Assembly (NCBI RefSeq): GCF_947172395.1
Contig: NC_069083.1
Location: 11,688,501 to 11,752,500, forward strand
Source: Bicyclus anynana
Taxonomy: Eukaryota > Arthropoda > Insecta > Lepidoptera > Nymphalidae
Length of the DNA: 64,000 nucleotides
Direction of reading: 5' to 3'
Below the pieces are notes generated by a model that saw only the letters and a list, made by a program, of their open reading frames with translations, ran no database searches and had not been told where the DNA came from. Shown here piece after piece: positions 20,413 through 32,275 of this stretch (position 1 is its first letter; each line of letters opens with the position of its first letter). A program made the translations under genes and the position numbers.

Positions 20413-21639
20413 ATAATATCGCTTAAAACTTTACAGTTAAAAAAAAAAATTAGCGAAAATTGTAGATGAAAATGGAAACGAATTAACGTACAATTTTTGT
20501 TCAAAACTTCAATATTCCATAATATTTTAAAACGTTTAGGAGAGCGAAGTTTTCACTTAAAGCTTAACAGAAGCATTTATTGCTCGTCTATAATAAAGTT
20601 GGAAATTTTATCTCGAAGTATCTTCAGCGCACAGCCCCAGTTGTTTGCAAATAATAATATTAGACTCGGCAAGTTAAAAAAATTTCGCGTTTAATTTGCA
20701 TAAACCCTACGGAGCCCTATTCACTTTTCGCACTTTTATTTTACAGCTCATCCTTCTAACGGTCCCTTACTCATTGCATTAAAAATTCTGTTTCCTTGGT
20801 TCGTAAATTTTATTTTATAGGTAACCCGAGTTTTCTTTTAAAGCCTAGATGGTTGAATTTAAAATAAAAACTCTTGAATTTCTTGTTATTTTCATGTGAC
20901 ATAGCCATAAAGAAACTTTATAGCTGATGACGTGCGATTTTTAGATTTAATTGACTACATCGATTTCCAAAATAATATTTTAATTATTTGTAAATTATTT
21001 TTTTTTCTTTATTTAAAGATTTATTGCTGAGCGAATATATCTCTCTGTTTTAGCTTCAATTTAAACTTAATTATACTACACTAACACATCTATAAAAATT
21101 CTTATTCACAAAACGGTAATGGATCAGGTTAGGACTGCCATTTATGCAAAAGTTAGTAAAATATAAATAATGAAATAATTGTAGCATTTGCATCCAAAAA
21201 TATTTTTCGATTATTTTACAAAACAATATTTAGTTTCAACAATACGCCAATATTAAAGGGGTGATATGTCCCAGTATCCCAATAGTGACAACGCGTGCTA
21301 GCTACGCAACGTTGGCTATCGAACGTAAAATATCAGTAGGTACGCAAGCTTACTCTGGAATTATGTGATATGCCTAAGCTTTAAAGTCGTGTATCGGAAT
21401 TCCAAATTTAAATTCATATATTTCATGAAGGCTGTTTAGGCTTTTATAAAAGCGCTTTTCAAAAGTCAAGTCTGTCCGTGAGTAGTGGCTCTAGCTTCCG
21501 GTTCGGAAAGCAAATTCTGACGAGAGAAGACGATTAAAATTGCCCTTTAAAAAAATTAATTCAACTGACTTGTGTCAGAATAAAGTACAGCCGTACAGTA
21601 CTAAAAAAACCCGCTTTTAGCACGCACTAAAAATATTGG
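20413..21639. other. Intronic AT-rich sequence, nothing recognised
   Basis: A 65-codon frame at 20497-20694 has no recognisable feature. Confidence 0.45.
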
Positions 21640-21925
21640 ATTTAAGTCACGTGACTATTTTTCTGTATTTCTGACATCAAACCCTTTCATATGATATCCA
21701 TATCATGGGGGTGGATTTCAAACAGCCAATCCGCCATTTTGCGGCCGCCATATAGGATTTGTAATGACATTTCTTAACTAGTCATGTATTGTCATCAGAA
21801 CTCAGAGCGTGTGCAAAATTTCATCCTAATCGAAGACCGGGAAGTGGGTTAAATTAAATTTCCGAGATTTGATTTTCTTACATAGTTACAAGTGAAGCTA
21901 ATATAAAGTGAGTAAAAACTTAACT
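21640..21925. repeat. Probable interspersed repeat, unclassified
   Basis: Moderately GC-rich block (GGGGGTGGATTTCAAACAGC, GCGGCCGCCATATAGGA, TTTCATCCTAATCGAAGACC) standing out from AT-rich flanks; the last motif is typical of insect repeat consensus language, but there is no second copy here. Confidence 0.3.
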
Positions 21926-22770
21926 TGACATAAAAAACGGTGACATTTTTGAATTTTTGGTAAGTTAAGTCTAGTCTGTATCGTAAATACTTATGTATTA
22001 CGACTTACACCAAAAATGTATGTTATTATTTGTGTATGTACACTTTAATTGTTCACCACATACCTATTAGAATACAGATATAAAAAGAAATAAGTAGTTT
22101 ACGAAGGCGGCCTTAACACTTGAAAGCTATTTCCGAAAGGCTCTGAAATTATGGATGATGATGTTTGGTATAACAGCATAAATAATTTCTAAAATTTAGA
22201 AATTATGCTACGTTTTGGAATACACTTTACAACGTAATACTAAAATTGTTTATCTTTACTAGATAAGTCGTCACTTCTCTAGAAATTTTTACTCAGCTTA
22301 TATCTTGACACGAATAAAGATAACCTAAAAAATAAAATATCCAAATACAATGTTAGCACAAAGAAAAAAAGGCAAATATGTACGCGAGAACTTACTATAA
22401 AAAGCACCGAACGTTGCCTTTGTGAACTTACAACTGAATCCCTCGAGGTTTATGTCTTTTTGGATCAGGCGGCTTACCGGAGGACGCGCGAGAAAACTCC
22501 TTCCCCTCATAAATATTTACTTTATGAAATAACACGCCCGAAGCTCAGCTAAGTCCTACATACCGGCTGACAGCAGGTGATAACTACCAAATGACAAAAA
22601 ACAGTTATTTACTCTTATATTTCTATTAAGGAAATACTTATCCTATAATCTCCCGTAAGACGTTACGTTTTATTCTTAAAGCTTTACGAGGAAAAATGCC
22701 TTACCACATAATACATACAGATTTACGAGTATAATGGACTTTCTACTGTTATGAAAATGTTTTTTTTTTT
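21926..22770. other. AT-rich sequence, nothing recognised
   Basis: No repeat or gene seen. Confidence 0.4.
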
Positions 22771-23085
22771 GATGTGAAACATCTATAGCCGCACGTAAAA
22801 CCGAATTCTGGCGTGGCGACGCATGCCGTGGCAACAAGTCGCCACGCTATATGATGATAGGTATATATATACAGTAGTGTGTACGGTGTGGCGACGCGTC
22901 GCCACGCGCAATCGACTGTGCCATTCTCTCCCACTCTATCCGGCGCTAAGCCATCTCTCTCGCTACACTGAGGTCGGATACCAGCTATAGTGTATACTCC
23001 GTATCCTTATGACATATTTAGTTCCTACCACAATCTGTTTGTTCCTGGATATTACTTTTAAAAAATAATGTCGATGTTTCACATC
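22771..23085. mobile_element. TIR element J, 315 bp
   Basis: Perfect 13-bp inverted ends GATGTGAAACATC (22771) and GATGTTTCACATC (23073). The interior has CGTGGCGACGCATGCCGTGG and the perfect 18-bp palindrome GTGGCGACGCGTCGCCAC (22888-22905). A second copy starts at 32913. No transposase remnant. Confidence 0.7.
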
Positions 23086-23813
23086 TGCCAGGCGTCCCGT
23101 GACGGGTCACATTTTTTTTTTTGAGGAAAACCCATACAGATAAAAAAAATTATATCCAAATAGTTAATTTTAATCCAAATAGCCATCGTGTATTCGAAAA
23201 TCAAATATGTAATGATGTGTTCAAAACTGGCACGTGTGTAACCTTTTTTATTCATATAGATCTAGATTATGTTTTACATTTGCAGGGTTGAATGTGTCGT
23301 GAATGACAGGCATTGTGAATTAACGGCCGATCTATCAATAGGCGGCACGCGATGGCACTGCGCGTGTGAAAAGTAACATTCAATTAGCAAAATCAATGAA
23401 TCGTTCGCAACAGTCACAGGTGATTTTGACAAACGATGTCATGAATACAATTTGAAATGAATTGATTTTGAGGACTCAATAGCTCGACGGTTAAGATGTC
23501 AGATTCTAATCCTATGGACTACCCACCCACTTTTGGCTTTTCGGCTTTCTGGCTTAGTTTGAAATGACCCAGAATATGGCTCATATAAGGTTTTTACTGA
23601 AATCATAAAATAAAAAAAGGTTACACGATTTTTTAATTTCATTATGTAATTAAAAGTAATAATAAATAATAACTAAAGCGTTTTGCTGCGTTTTACCAGT
23701 AGTATTTGTTAAAAAAAATATATAATTTTTGTTGAAATGTTTCTAGTGTTCTGATGAAGAAATACTAAAATTCGAATTTATTTACTAGCTAACGCTCGCT
23801 AACATTTTTTTTG
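23086..23813. other. AT-rich sequence, nothing recognised
   Basis: GCCAGGCGTCCCGTGACGGG just after element J may belong to its flank or to a larger element. Confidence 0.35.
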
Positions 23814-24125
23814 TAACCTGTTGGTCCAGTGGTTAATCTATGTGGTTTCCGATCACGTGGTCCTGAGTTCGAATCCTGGTTCGGGCTATGAAATACTGAG
23901 TTTCCTTTTTTCTAAGTAATTTTCAATTAAAAATTATTAGCACTGAATTGGGTAATTGGTAGTGTTATACTTAACCCCGTGCCTCGGAAAGGAGCTCGTT
24001 AAGCCGTCGGTCCCGTTCATAATCATTGACATCTGACAGTGGCCTTTAATGCATTTAAAATTATCACCCTAAGCCCATCAACCCACATTGAAACAGCGAG
24101 GTGGGCCTAAGCTCCACAACCCCTA
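23814..24125 (+). mobile_element. SINE-4
   Basis: CTGTTGGTCCAGTGGTTAAT (box A) and GAGTTCGAATCCTGGTTCG (box B). Body CCCCGTGCCTCGGAAAGG and TAAGCCGTCGGTCCCG; tail with CACATTGAAACAGCGAGGTG. Confidence 0.7.
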
Positions 24126-24945
24126 TCGACATGATAGTGGTTTCACAACCACTAATAATAATAGGCTAATAGGCGTGGCCCTGTTGTGGGCTGTTGAAAT
24201 AGACTTTTAATGATGTTGAAAATCAAAATCGCTAACTACAGACCACAAATAAGTGATATACGAGTAGTGCCTACGATACTGCAGACTGCGTTTACGTCAT
24301 CGAGTCTTGCTAATTGGATGTAACTTCATACTAGTTTCGGGCATGATAGGGCGATAAAGCTCCATTCACATTGACGGAAAGTTGAAGCAAATCGTTGCGT
24401 TAAATTGACATGAGAATGGAGTTTAACTGTCACATAAAGGTGATGATAGACTTGAGCATTCAATTGTAATGAGCATTCGTGCGTATGTTACATCACAGAA
24501 AAATACGAGAACATATTCGCGAGCATTCTATCGAGCGTTTTAGCGAGCACTCTAACGAGCATATTTGCTTCATTGAATAGAGCGTTCGCTAGAATTTTCA
24601 AGACGTTTATTTGGCTCTATGCTTGGCTCGGCTAGTTGTTCAGTTCGATAAATAAAAAAAAGGTGAATTCTCGATGTTCTGTTACAAGTGAATGCTCAAG
24701 TCTATATGCGCCTTTATATTGCATGATAGCTTTTTGTTATAATCCAGATATATTAACATGATATGCGAGTACATACTTTTTTATTTCTGAAGAACTGCAC
24801 AAAATGTATGTGAGTGCATTAGTAAAATTGTAAGGAATCAAAAAAGCACCGAAAATATTTATTACATTAAAAACTAAAAAAAGTAGTTATTTCCCATAAT
24901 CTTTAACTGTAAAAAGAAGCAGTATGCATACTTTACGGTAAAGAA
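24126..24945. other. Intronic sequence with a repeated GAGCAT(T) word
   Basis: GAGCATTC/GAGCATAT-type words recur at 24450-24670 (ATTCGCGAGCATTCTA, GAGCACTCTAACGAGCATAT). Otherwise unassigned. Confidence 0.35.
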
Positions 24946-25146
24946 TCCTAATAATATTATAAACGCGAAAGTTTGTATGTATGTACGTTTGAGTGTTTGT
25001 TTGGATGTTTGTTACTCTTTAACACCGCAACTACTGAACCGATTTGGCTGAAATTTGGCTACATTTCATCCCGTAAAAATCTATGGTTCCCGCGGGATTT
25101 GTGAAAAACTGAATTCCACGCGGACGAAGTCGCGGGTCTCCGCTAG
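24946..25146 (+). mobile_element. HelA, complete 201-bp copy
   Basis: A|TCCTAATAATATTATAAACG to CGGACGAAGTCGCGGGTCTC and CGCTAG|T. Both insertion-site bases are as expected. Confidence 0.8.
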
Positions 25147-25670
25147 TAATAAAATAATGACTATTATTAAGTTAATCATCCTATTGAAATATCTTTTTTA
25201 CTGCTAAGTATGGGAAGATCAGACCCATTCATAACAACTATTGGCGTAGTAGGTGTAGACAAAGAGACTTTTTGAAACGTGGTCGTTCTAAGCGAACGCC
25301 TCCATGGCCTTATAAAACGATGCGAATCAAAATAATTTGTTTATGAAGAATCTATGGGGTATTTTCGATTGAAGGAAAATAAGCCACTTTATAAAAAAAG
25401 TTTTAATTACGAAAATTGGAGAAAAACAAGAATATTTTCGTCACATAAAATGATGATTGGGTAAGGAAAGCCCACGAGCCTAATTTGCAAAATTGTTTGG
25501 AAAAGTTTTGAAAGTGGGCGGCTTATTGGAATATGTTTTTTGTTACAATGTTTGGGCGACCAATCACAATATTTATCACAATATTTCTTATTTGATGAAA
25601 TCAATCTACCTACCTACACCTTGATTAACCCATGGCCGGCATCATTAGTCTTTTCTACGGCCCACAAGAG
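25147..25670. other. AT-rich sequence, nothing recognised
   Basis: No repeat or gene seen. Confidence 0.4.
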
Positions 25671-25982
25671 GACCGTGATAGCCCAGTGGATATTACCTCT
25701 GCCTCCGATCCCGAAGAGTGTGGGTTCGAATCCGGTCCGGGTTATGGACCTCCAACTTTTAATTTGTGTGCATTTTAAGAATTTAAATATCACGTGTCTC
25801 AAACGGTGAAGGAAAACATCGTGAGGAAACCTGCATACCAGAGAATTTTCTTAATTCTCTGCGTGTGTGAAATCTGCCAATCCGCATTGGACCAGCTTGG
25901 TGAACTATTGGCCTAACCCCTCTTATTCTGAGAGGAGACTCGAGCTCAGCAGTGAGCCGAATATGGGTTGATAACGATAACT
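25671..25982 (+). mobile_element. SINE-3, full length
   Basis: GACCGTGATAGCCCAGTGGA head, box B GGGTTCGAATCCGGTCC, conserved middle (CACGTGTCTCAAACGGTGAA) and tail (GAATATGGGTTGATAACGAT). Confidence 0.8.
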
Positions 25983-25985
25983 AGG

Positions 25986-26260
25986 GCTATACCTTCCTCT
26001 CTATAGGTAAGAGGATGTGGAGCTTAGACCTGCCTCCCTGTTCCAATGCGGATTGGCGGGCTTAGAGTAATAATGTTATATGATCTAACGATCATTATCA
26101 GATGTTAGTTGTAATGAGCGGAATCGACGGCTCTTCGAGGTACGTAAGGGTAACACCATCAACTTCCTAATTAAAAAAAAAGCTGAGTACGTCACAGTCA
26201 GACCCAGGACACGAACCCAGAAACTTGGGATCCGTAGCCACAAAGCAGTTCAACAATTCT
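25986..26260 (-). mobile_element. SINE-4, reverse
   Basis: GGGCTATACCTTCCTCTCTA, CCTGTTCCAATGCGGATTGG and CGACGGCTCTTCGAGGTACG are reverse SINE-4 motifs; a worn box B lies near 26205-26225. Confidence 0.55.
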
Positions 26261-26473
26261 CCAGGAAAAATCGACAAATTCGAGCAGTTACGCACTAAAT
26301 TCGATAACAACCGTGTTCGTTACATGCTTAACCGGAGCATTGTCAGGAGATGTTGACATGACAACTTTTAATTAACTTTACAATTTACAACAAAAACATT
26401 TATTGGCCTTTCACGAATAATAGCAATCGAAATATATATTTTAAAATGGGTTGTAGTAATATAAATATTTGTG

Positions 26474-26793
26474 ATGGCTTCCGTGACGTAGTGGTATGCC
26501 CAGCAAATTTTCTAAGACGGAGGTGCTAGGATCGATCCCGGGCTGGGCTAATTAAGGTTTCCTTAATTGGTCCAGGTCTGGTGGGAGGCTTCAGCCGTGG
26601 CTAGTTACCACTCAAGCGCAAAGACTTACCTCAAAGCGATGTAGTGTTTTGGTACGATATTGGTTAGAAACCCGAAGGGGTGTAAATTTTCATCATCAAC
26701 AAGTTCCCGCTTCCATCTTAGATTGCATCACCAACTACCAGGTGATTTTTTACAAATTAGCCCTTGATGTAACTAGTAAAGAAAAAAAAATAT
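26474..26793 (+). mobile_element. SINE-1, aged
   Basis: GATGGCTTCCGTGACGTAGT head, GGATCGATCCCGGGCTGGG (box B region), body AATTGGTCCAGGTCTGGTGG, tail GTAAAGAAAAAAAAATA. Confidence 0.7.
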
Positions 26794-27704
26794 TATTTAT
26801 GGATACAATCATCCTCTGAGCGTGACTTTACAGTCACATCAATCAGTAGCAGAAATAAGCCCAAAAAATTATTTATTTGCCGCTGTCTATGTATTTGGAC
26901 CAAAGAGCTGCTTATGCTCCCTATAGATAGACCATAGTCACCAACTTCAAGTACTTGCATTAGCTGTTCCTACTTCTCATCCTTAACACTTTACTCCCGT
27001 ACAAACATTGTGTACATAATTATAGTGCTCTATCTATTTAAACTAATATCATCAGACAATAACATCAAGTAAAATTAACGAATCAGTCACTAAATAAAGA
27101 GGCTTATAATAATAATAGATTTGTAAATAACTTAAATAGCTTCAATAAACTAAATTAAGTTATTATAATAGTTAATATCGTGGACCGTAATAACTTGAAA
27201 CTGACTGGTAAAGGAGCAAAAATATGACCTCCAGCCTTGGGTCCTCCGTCTCAATTTAATGGAAGATCCTCAGCCATTTACATTTATTACCGCTTCACCG
27301 CAGAATGTCTTGTTTAATCTTAGCGAAAATAAAATTTACGATCGAGTCTGTCAAGCTGCGAACAATTACTGTTCAAATGTATGTCATCATCTCCCAACCC
27401 TTTGTGGTTGGAGGAGTTTTATTGCCTCGGTTATTGATCAAACTTTAATATTACATTACTTGAAAAGTAATTTTGTGAGTGATAATTCAATGTGCCCTTT
27501 TTTGATTGCCGTGATTTTCTCGCAACCAGTCGTGTTCACTGAATTGTGAGTTATGATACAATCTCAGATGGAACACGCCATAATTTATGGTAGTTTTATT
27601 GACATTTTATTGGTTCTAACATGCCATTCTATTACCACGCAATGGGACATCCGTATTGATTGATCATATTATAAGGTAAATAAATAAAAACATAGTTCGA
27701 AGAA
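26794..27704. other. Intronic sequence, no recognised gene
   Basis: The 96-codon frame at 27259-27549 has no domain, signal or splice support and is treated as chance. Confidence 0.45.
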
Positions 27705-27890
27705 CCGATGGATGTTAGGATCCCAAAGTGCTGGGATGGCGACCCTGCACGCAGTGTCGGTTGACCACCACTAGGTGGACCGAGGACATCAAGCGGATTG
27801 CACCGTGATCGTTATGTTTGGAAGTCCATGCAGGAGGCCTATCTCCTGCAGTAGACCTCCATGTGCGGATAATGGAATGATGGAAATAGA
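27705..27890 (+). mobile_element. RTE-b 3' fragment
   Basis: AGAACCGATGGATGTTAGGA, TGGGATGGCGACCCTGCACG and TGGAAGTCCATGCAGGAGGC: same layout as RTE-a but with the RTE-b wording (CATGCAGGAGGCCTAT). Confidence 0.65.
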
Positions 27891-28302
27891 AGCAATAAAA
27901 ACGAATTAGTTTTAATGTGGGAGGTAAAAAACAAGACGTAAAAAATAGTGCGTCCGATAATAATAAAAATAATTAGTCTTCTACAAAAGTTGATTTATTC
28001 TTATTCATACTAGTAGACGTACCAAGCAAATGGGTCACGTAATATATATTAAGTGACAAAACATTAGGTTTTGTTTCAATACAAGTACATTTACAACACA
28101 CACGTATGATAACTCATTTGTTTTGAATCCTAAAGCTGTGTGCAATCAGAACATTCGCCGGACAAAGCTACGTCTGAAAATGAATGTGCTAATTTAGTAT
28201 GCAAGTGGTATCTTTACGAACAAAATTTAATTATATAATCTAAACTAGTGCTAGCCTCCAACGTCGTCCGACGAATTACGTGAACCATTACGAGAACTTT
28301 CT
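27891..28302. other. AT-rich sequence, nothing recognised
   Basis: No repeat or gene seen. Confidence 0.4.
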
Positions 28303-28633
28303 ATGCTGGCTCCACATTAGTGACGTGAATTCACGGCCCGATTCCATGCCCTTCACACTCACGGGATGCTCACAATCGTTTGAAACCCGCCGCGAAATGG
28401 ACGTCAAATCTGCTGCATCAATAACTTTGTTTGCTGTGTCACTATACCACTATTTATATGGGCTGTGAATATAGATGTGTATGAACGCCGGGCGAATGAG
28501 GTGCAAACCCTTGGTCGCGGGACAAAATACCGACTCTGAACAGGCGTGAACATGCGTGAACCCCGTGAAAACCGCCCACATTCACGTTCGCGCTTGTTCA
28601 CGGAGCTTCGTGGCACCAATGTGGAGCCGGCAT
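28303..28633. mobile_element. TIR element I, 331 bp, with subterminal CGTGAAC repeats
   Basis: Ends ATGCTGGCTCCACATTAGTG (28303-28322) and CACCAATGTGGAGCCGGCAT (28614-28633) are inverted copies with two mismatches. The right half repeats GCGTGAAC/CGTGAAAA/TTCACG words. GC-rich interior, no coding. Target duplication unclear. Confidence 0.65.
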
Positions 28634-29039
28634 CAAAAATGTCAACAAAATATGTCGCTTGAGAGATTATACCTCGTAACTGTTTCTAAATGGCATATGA
28701 TATTGTCATCACGATCCGTTTTGAAACTTTATTAAGCATTATTAATGATCATGTCGAGCTCTCTGCCGATTTTAACCTTATCTCATAATTTAGCTATTCA
28801 AAAGCTATAATCAGTGCACGAAGCGAATGCGAATTTTGGTTGTTGATTACGTTATTTCACATTACACATTACACATTTTAATCTACAAATCTTGCGTTGT
28901 ATCTGTTAATTTTCAAAAGTAATATTTTCGCTTGCAGGCCAGCTCTTTAGGATGAAATTTGGAATATAGTGAACTGCAATGGGCTTGGCCCCACTAATCT
29001 GCTTTAGGGCTCTGTAACAATCTTTATCAGATATTAATA
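28634..29039. other. AT-rich sequence, nothing recognised
   Basis: No repeat or gene seen. Confidence 0.4.
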
Positions 29040-29205
29040 ATAATAACCGAGCCAATGTGCTCTCTAAGTTATGGGTGTAACACCACCAACTTACTTAGAG
29101 CTGCTACTAAGAATTCATGTCAAGAAAGAAAATCTCAATATTTATAGGGACTCGAATTTCAAACCCATCATGATTCGAAGCAGGATAGGGTACCCACTGG
29201 ACCAA
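29040..29205 (-). mobile_element. SINE-4, decayed
   Basis: GAGCCAATGTGCTCTCTAAG, GTAACACCACCAACTTACTT, worn box B (GACTCGAATTTCAAACCC) and CCACTGGACCAACAA in reverse. Confidence 0.45.
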
Positions 29206-29348
29206 CAATACGGATCTCGAGGAATACGTTTCGACGTACCTACCGTAGTCGGATGACGCAGCGCAAGCTGCCGACTAATTAGAGATGCTTATTAAAATTC
29301 CAATAGATTTATAGGTATACAGGACCATGTTTACTTATGGGGTCTATA

Positions 29349-29506
29349 AACCAAACCAGTGGCGTGCACTTCATATAAGCATTAAGGTACTGCATACCTC
29401 AAGAGATTTTTCTTAATGCTTATTCAATGCAAATTTTCCGAATATGCTTAATTTTTCTTACTAGTGCACACCCTGGTCAATAACCTTGCACGCCACTGGA
29501 CCAAAC
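29349..29506. mobile_element. hAT-like MITE, 142 bp, with 8-bp target duplication
   Basis: Ends CAGTGGCGTGCA (29357) and TGCACGCCACTG (to 29498) are a perfect 12-bp inverted pair starting CAG, the hAT signature. The flanks AACCAAAC (29349-29356) and GACCAAAC (29499-29506) match at 7 of 8 bases. The interior has TTAATGCTTAT words, no coding. Confidence 0.8.
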
Positions 29507-30697
29507 CCACCGACACAACACCGGCAGTCTTGTAGACCCTCATTGTTAAGAGATTAAATTTTAAATTTTTGATTTTAATGCTTCAAACATGTTAAGACCT
29601 TAATTTAATAATAATAATTAATGAACAGGAGTTCTATTGAAACTTTAAGTATTTTTGGTTCAAATTATATAATATAATATATTATAAATAATATTCACAA
29701 AATACAAACAATTAAATATTATTTTGGTTTTAGTAATAAATAAAGGGCTGTGATATACTGAAATAAGTCAGTTCCATTTTTATGTTAAAAATATTATAAG
29801 TACCTATTGTAGGTACCAATTATTATGACAATGGGTTATAACTATATCTAATCGGGAAGATGGTTTCAAACTAGCCAGCGACTGGAACCCGGTCGTAGAA
29901 TTGTGCAAACCAAGGGGCGCCGCGATACGCATAATAACAAAAGCGATGTCATGAGTGTGGTTTGCCTAAACAACCAAAAACGCGAGGTTGTTGAAAAAAG
30001 AAAAAGAACGAGAAAGAGGGTAGATCGATTCTGCCCCTAACAGCTGACTTCACTTCTCATCTCGCAACTTCAGTTCCGTCGTGACCACGATCCATGCAAC
30101 TGGGTCGAAATATCGACATTAAAAATCTCGTCGTTTTATCGCCGTATGTACCCGTCCGTTTAAATAACATTCAGAACTATATCTTATTCTTATTCTGTAC
30201 TGACTGACTGACTACTTTTAATAAGTGCTGTATCTGATAAAGCACAGGTTGATTTACTTCATTACAAAGTTTGCACTTAGATATGATTATTTATTAAGCA
30301 ACATGGCATCGACGTAATAGTAACAGTCTTTATCTCAGACACCTAAACTAAAAGCCAATTCGAATCCAAAGGGAAACGGAGATATCTGCAAATAAAACAG
30401 AAGAGGCAGAAGGTAATAATCTTTATTAGGTACAAATCGCTCGTTAAGTAAATCGAATCTCTTGAAAATTTAAATCGCTTTCATAAGCCAATTTGCTACG
30501 AATAAAAACAATAGGATACTCTTTCCCTTAGATCTTACGTAAATGGACGAACAGCTTCCGCCTACAAAATTTTTTTGGTGAAAATAAATATCATTAATCC
30601 CTCCGCCCTCATTATCCCTTTATTTAACCTTGTTGAAAGGTTTAGATCTTGATTTCGTTCAATTTATTTGCAAAAAAATAACCAATTATGGATTTTA
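29507..30697. other. Intronic AT-rich sequence, nothing recognised
   Basis: GC content rises at 29870-30150 (GCGCCGCGATACGC, CTGCCCCTAACAGC) without a recognisable family. Confidence 0.4.
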
Positions 30698-31160
30698 TCT
30701 AAATATATAAAAATCAATGCCACTTTTCGTTGTAATTTTGTAACTCTAGAATGGGCTTACCTATCCAAACCAAATGTTTAGGCATTGTACGGACTATTTG
30801 GTGATAGACGGTTTACGTGAAGTTTTCACATTAACGGCAGAGCGTTTCTTCATTTATCACATTTTTTTGTAACAAATCAATTCAGGGGTACGGTAGGAGT
30901 AGGATAGGGGTAGGGTAGGGGTAGGGTAGGAGTAGGGTGAGGGTAGGGTAAGGGTATGGTAGAGGTAGGGTAGGGTAGGGTAGGGTGAGGGTGAGGGTAG
31001 GGTAAGGGTATGGTAGAGGTAGGGTAGGGTATGGTAGGGGTAGGTGAGGGTAGGGTAAGAGTATGGTAGAGGTAGGGTAAGGGTAGGGTAGAGTACTGGT
31101 AGGGTAAAGATAGGGAAGAAGTGCACATAAGCCAAAGCGAAGTTTGACCGGGTCCGCTGT
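30698..31160 (+). mobile_element. HelE, near-complete copy with expanded minisatellite
   Basis: A|TCTAAATATATAAAAATCAA at the left, CTTACCTATCCAAACCAAAT interior, a GGGTAGGGGTAGGGTA array (30890-31115), then GAAGTGCACATAAGCC and TTGACCGGGTCCGCTGT|T, where CTAGT has become CTGT. Confidence 0.65.
30890..31115. repeat. (GTAGGG/GGGTAGGG)n minisatellite inside HelE
   Basis: About 225 bases of 5- to 7-base units with higher-order runs (GGTATGGTAGAGGTAGGGTA recurs three times). All three minus frames stay open and give Tyr-Pro-Thr-Leu-rich strings that are by-products of the repeat. Confidence 0.9.
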
Positions 31161-31268
31161 TAAAGTATATTTTTTTAACAAAATCAGATATCAAATCAAA
31201 TAATAATTGTAGAGCTCACTGATATAGGAATCATACAAACTGGTAGACTACTTAATCAAAAAAAAAAA

Positions 31269-31316
31269 CCGACGAATTTATAACCTCCTCCTTTAAGTTT
31301 GAAGTGGGTTAAAAAC
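31269..31316. mobile_element. Fragment of TIR element G
   Basis: AACCTCCTCCTTTAAGTTTG and AAGTGGGTTAAAAA match the right end of the element at 62597. Confidence 0.4.
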
Positions 31317-31319
31317 CAG

Positions 31320-31376
31320 TCAAAATGGTTAGGCTAATAGTCCACAACGCTTGCTCAATACGGATTGACAAACACA
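31320..31376 (-). mobile_element. SINE-3 tail fragment
   Basis: GGTTAGGCTAATAGTCCACA and CAATACGGATTGAC are reverse SINE-3 motifs. Confidence 0.5.
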
Positions 31377-31645
31377 TCATCATCATCATTATCAGCCGGT
31401 AAACATCCACTGCTAAATATAGGCATCTTGCATGGAATTCCAAACAAAATGATCTCGGGCCGCCAGCATCCAGCGGCACCCTTCAACCCGCTTGATCTCT
31501 TCGGTCCACCTAGTGAGGGGTCGACCAACACTGCGCTTTCCAGCGCGGGGTCGCCATTCCAGCACCTTTGGACCCCAACATACATCGGCTCTTCGAACTA
31601 TGTGGCCTGCCCATTGCTACTTCAGCTTCGCGACTCGCTGATCTG
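31377..31645 (-). mobile_element. RTE-b 3' fragment
   Basis: Begins with the microsatellite tail (CATCATCATCATTATCAGCC), then TGCATGGAATTCC, CGGCACCCTTCAACCCGCTT, GCGGGGTCGCCATTCCAGCA. Confidence 0.7.
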
Positions 31646-31649
31646 CGTC

Positions 31650-31780
31650 AGTGACAAAAACATAAGCTTTTAAAAATAAGTATCACACGCCTCAGATGGT
31701 GAAAGAAAAAGATCGTGAAGAAACCTGCATACCTGAGAATTTTAGAATTTCTCTACGTGTGTAATAAAGTCTATTCCAAA
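31650..31780 (+). mobile_element. SINE-3 middle fragment
   Basis: TATCACACGCCTCAGATGGT, AAACCTGCATACCTGAGAAT, CTCTACGTGTGTAATAAAGT. Confidence 0.5.
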
Positions 31781-32017
31781 TATAAAATTATATTAGAACA
31801 GCTCAGTTTAAATACCCATTTATTAGATGGGTTTCAAATCAATAAATTAGTGATCCGACAATTTTGCATACGACGCGTATTCCATTGTTCTGACAATTCG
31901 AGCTCTGCACAGCATTAAATCTAGTCCGGACGAGTCTATGGTGGCTGACTCGGCGTACGGATTGACATCGCGCCATTCAATTCAAATCATATTATAAATC
32001 GTTTTAATTATATCTAA

Positions 32018-32275
32018 CTAGCAGATCCCGCGACTTCGTCCATCCTAACTTGAACTTGAAAGACGGACCTCTTTCAAGTCGATTTACAAGACGGAGGTCC
32101 TGGGTTCGATCCCCGGTTGATTGAGATTTTCTTAATTGGTCCAGGTATGGCTGGAGGCTTAGGCCGTGGCTAAGCGTAAACATGGCTGGCGAAAGCGTAC
32201 TGTCATACGATTTAGCGTTCCGGTACGATGTCGAGTAGAAACCGAAAAGGGTATGGATTTTCGCCCTCCAAATAA
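32018..32275 (+). mobile_element. SINE-1 (aged) next to a HelA/HelE 3' tip
   Basis: CTAGCAGATCCCGCGACTTC (32018-32041) is a stray Helitron-like 3' end. From about 32085: CAAGACGGAGGTCCTGGGTT and CGATCCCCGG (box B), then SINE-1 body with an internal deletion and altered tail. Confidence 0.5.

Noticed and set aside
27259..27549. 96-codon open frame on +
   Set aside because: No recognisable motif, no signal peptide, no sibling exons; length is within chance for this size of window.
28928..29030. Possible exon with acceptor TTGCAG at 28937
   Set aside because: Stops occur in the frames and no donor or domain follows.
30890..31115. Internal telomere array
   Set aside because: Units are GTAGGG/GGGTAGGG, not the insect TTAGG, and the array sits at a fixed place inside HelE copies.
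30857..31194. Three overlapping minus-strand open frames rich in Tyr, Pro, Thr and Leu
   Set aside because: They are translations of the GTAGGG minisatellite in all frames, with no stop because the repeat has none.
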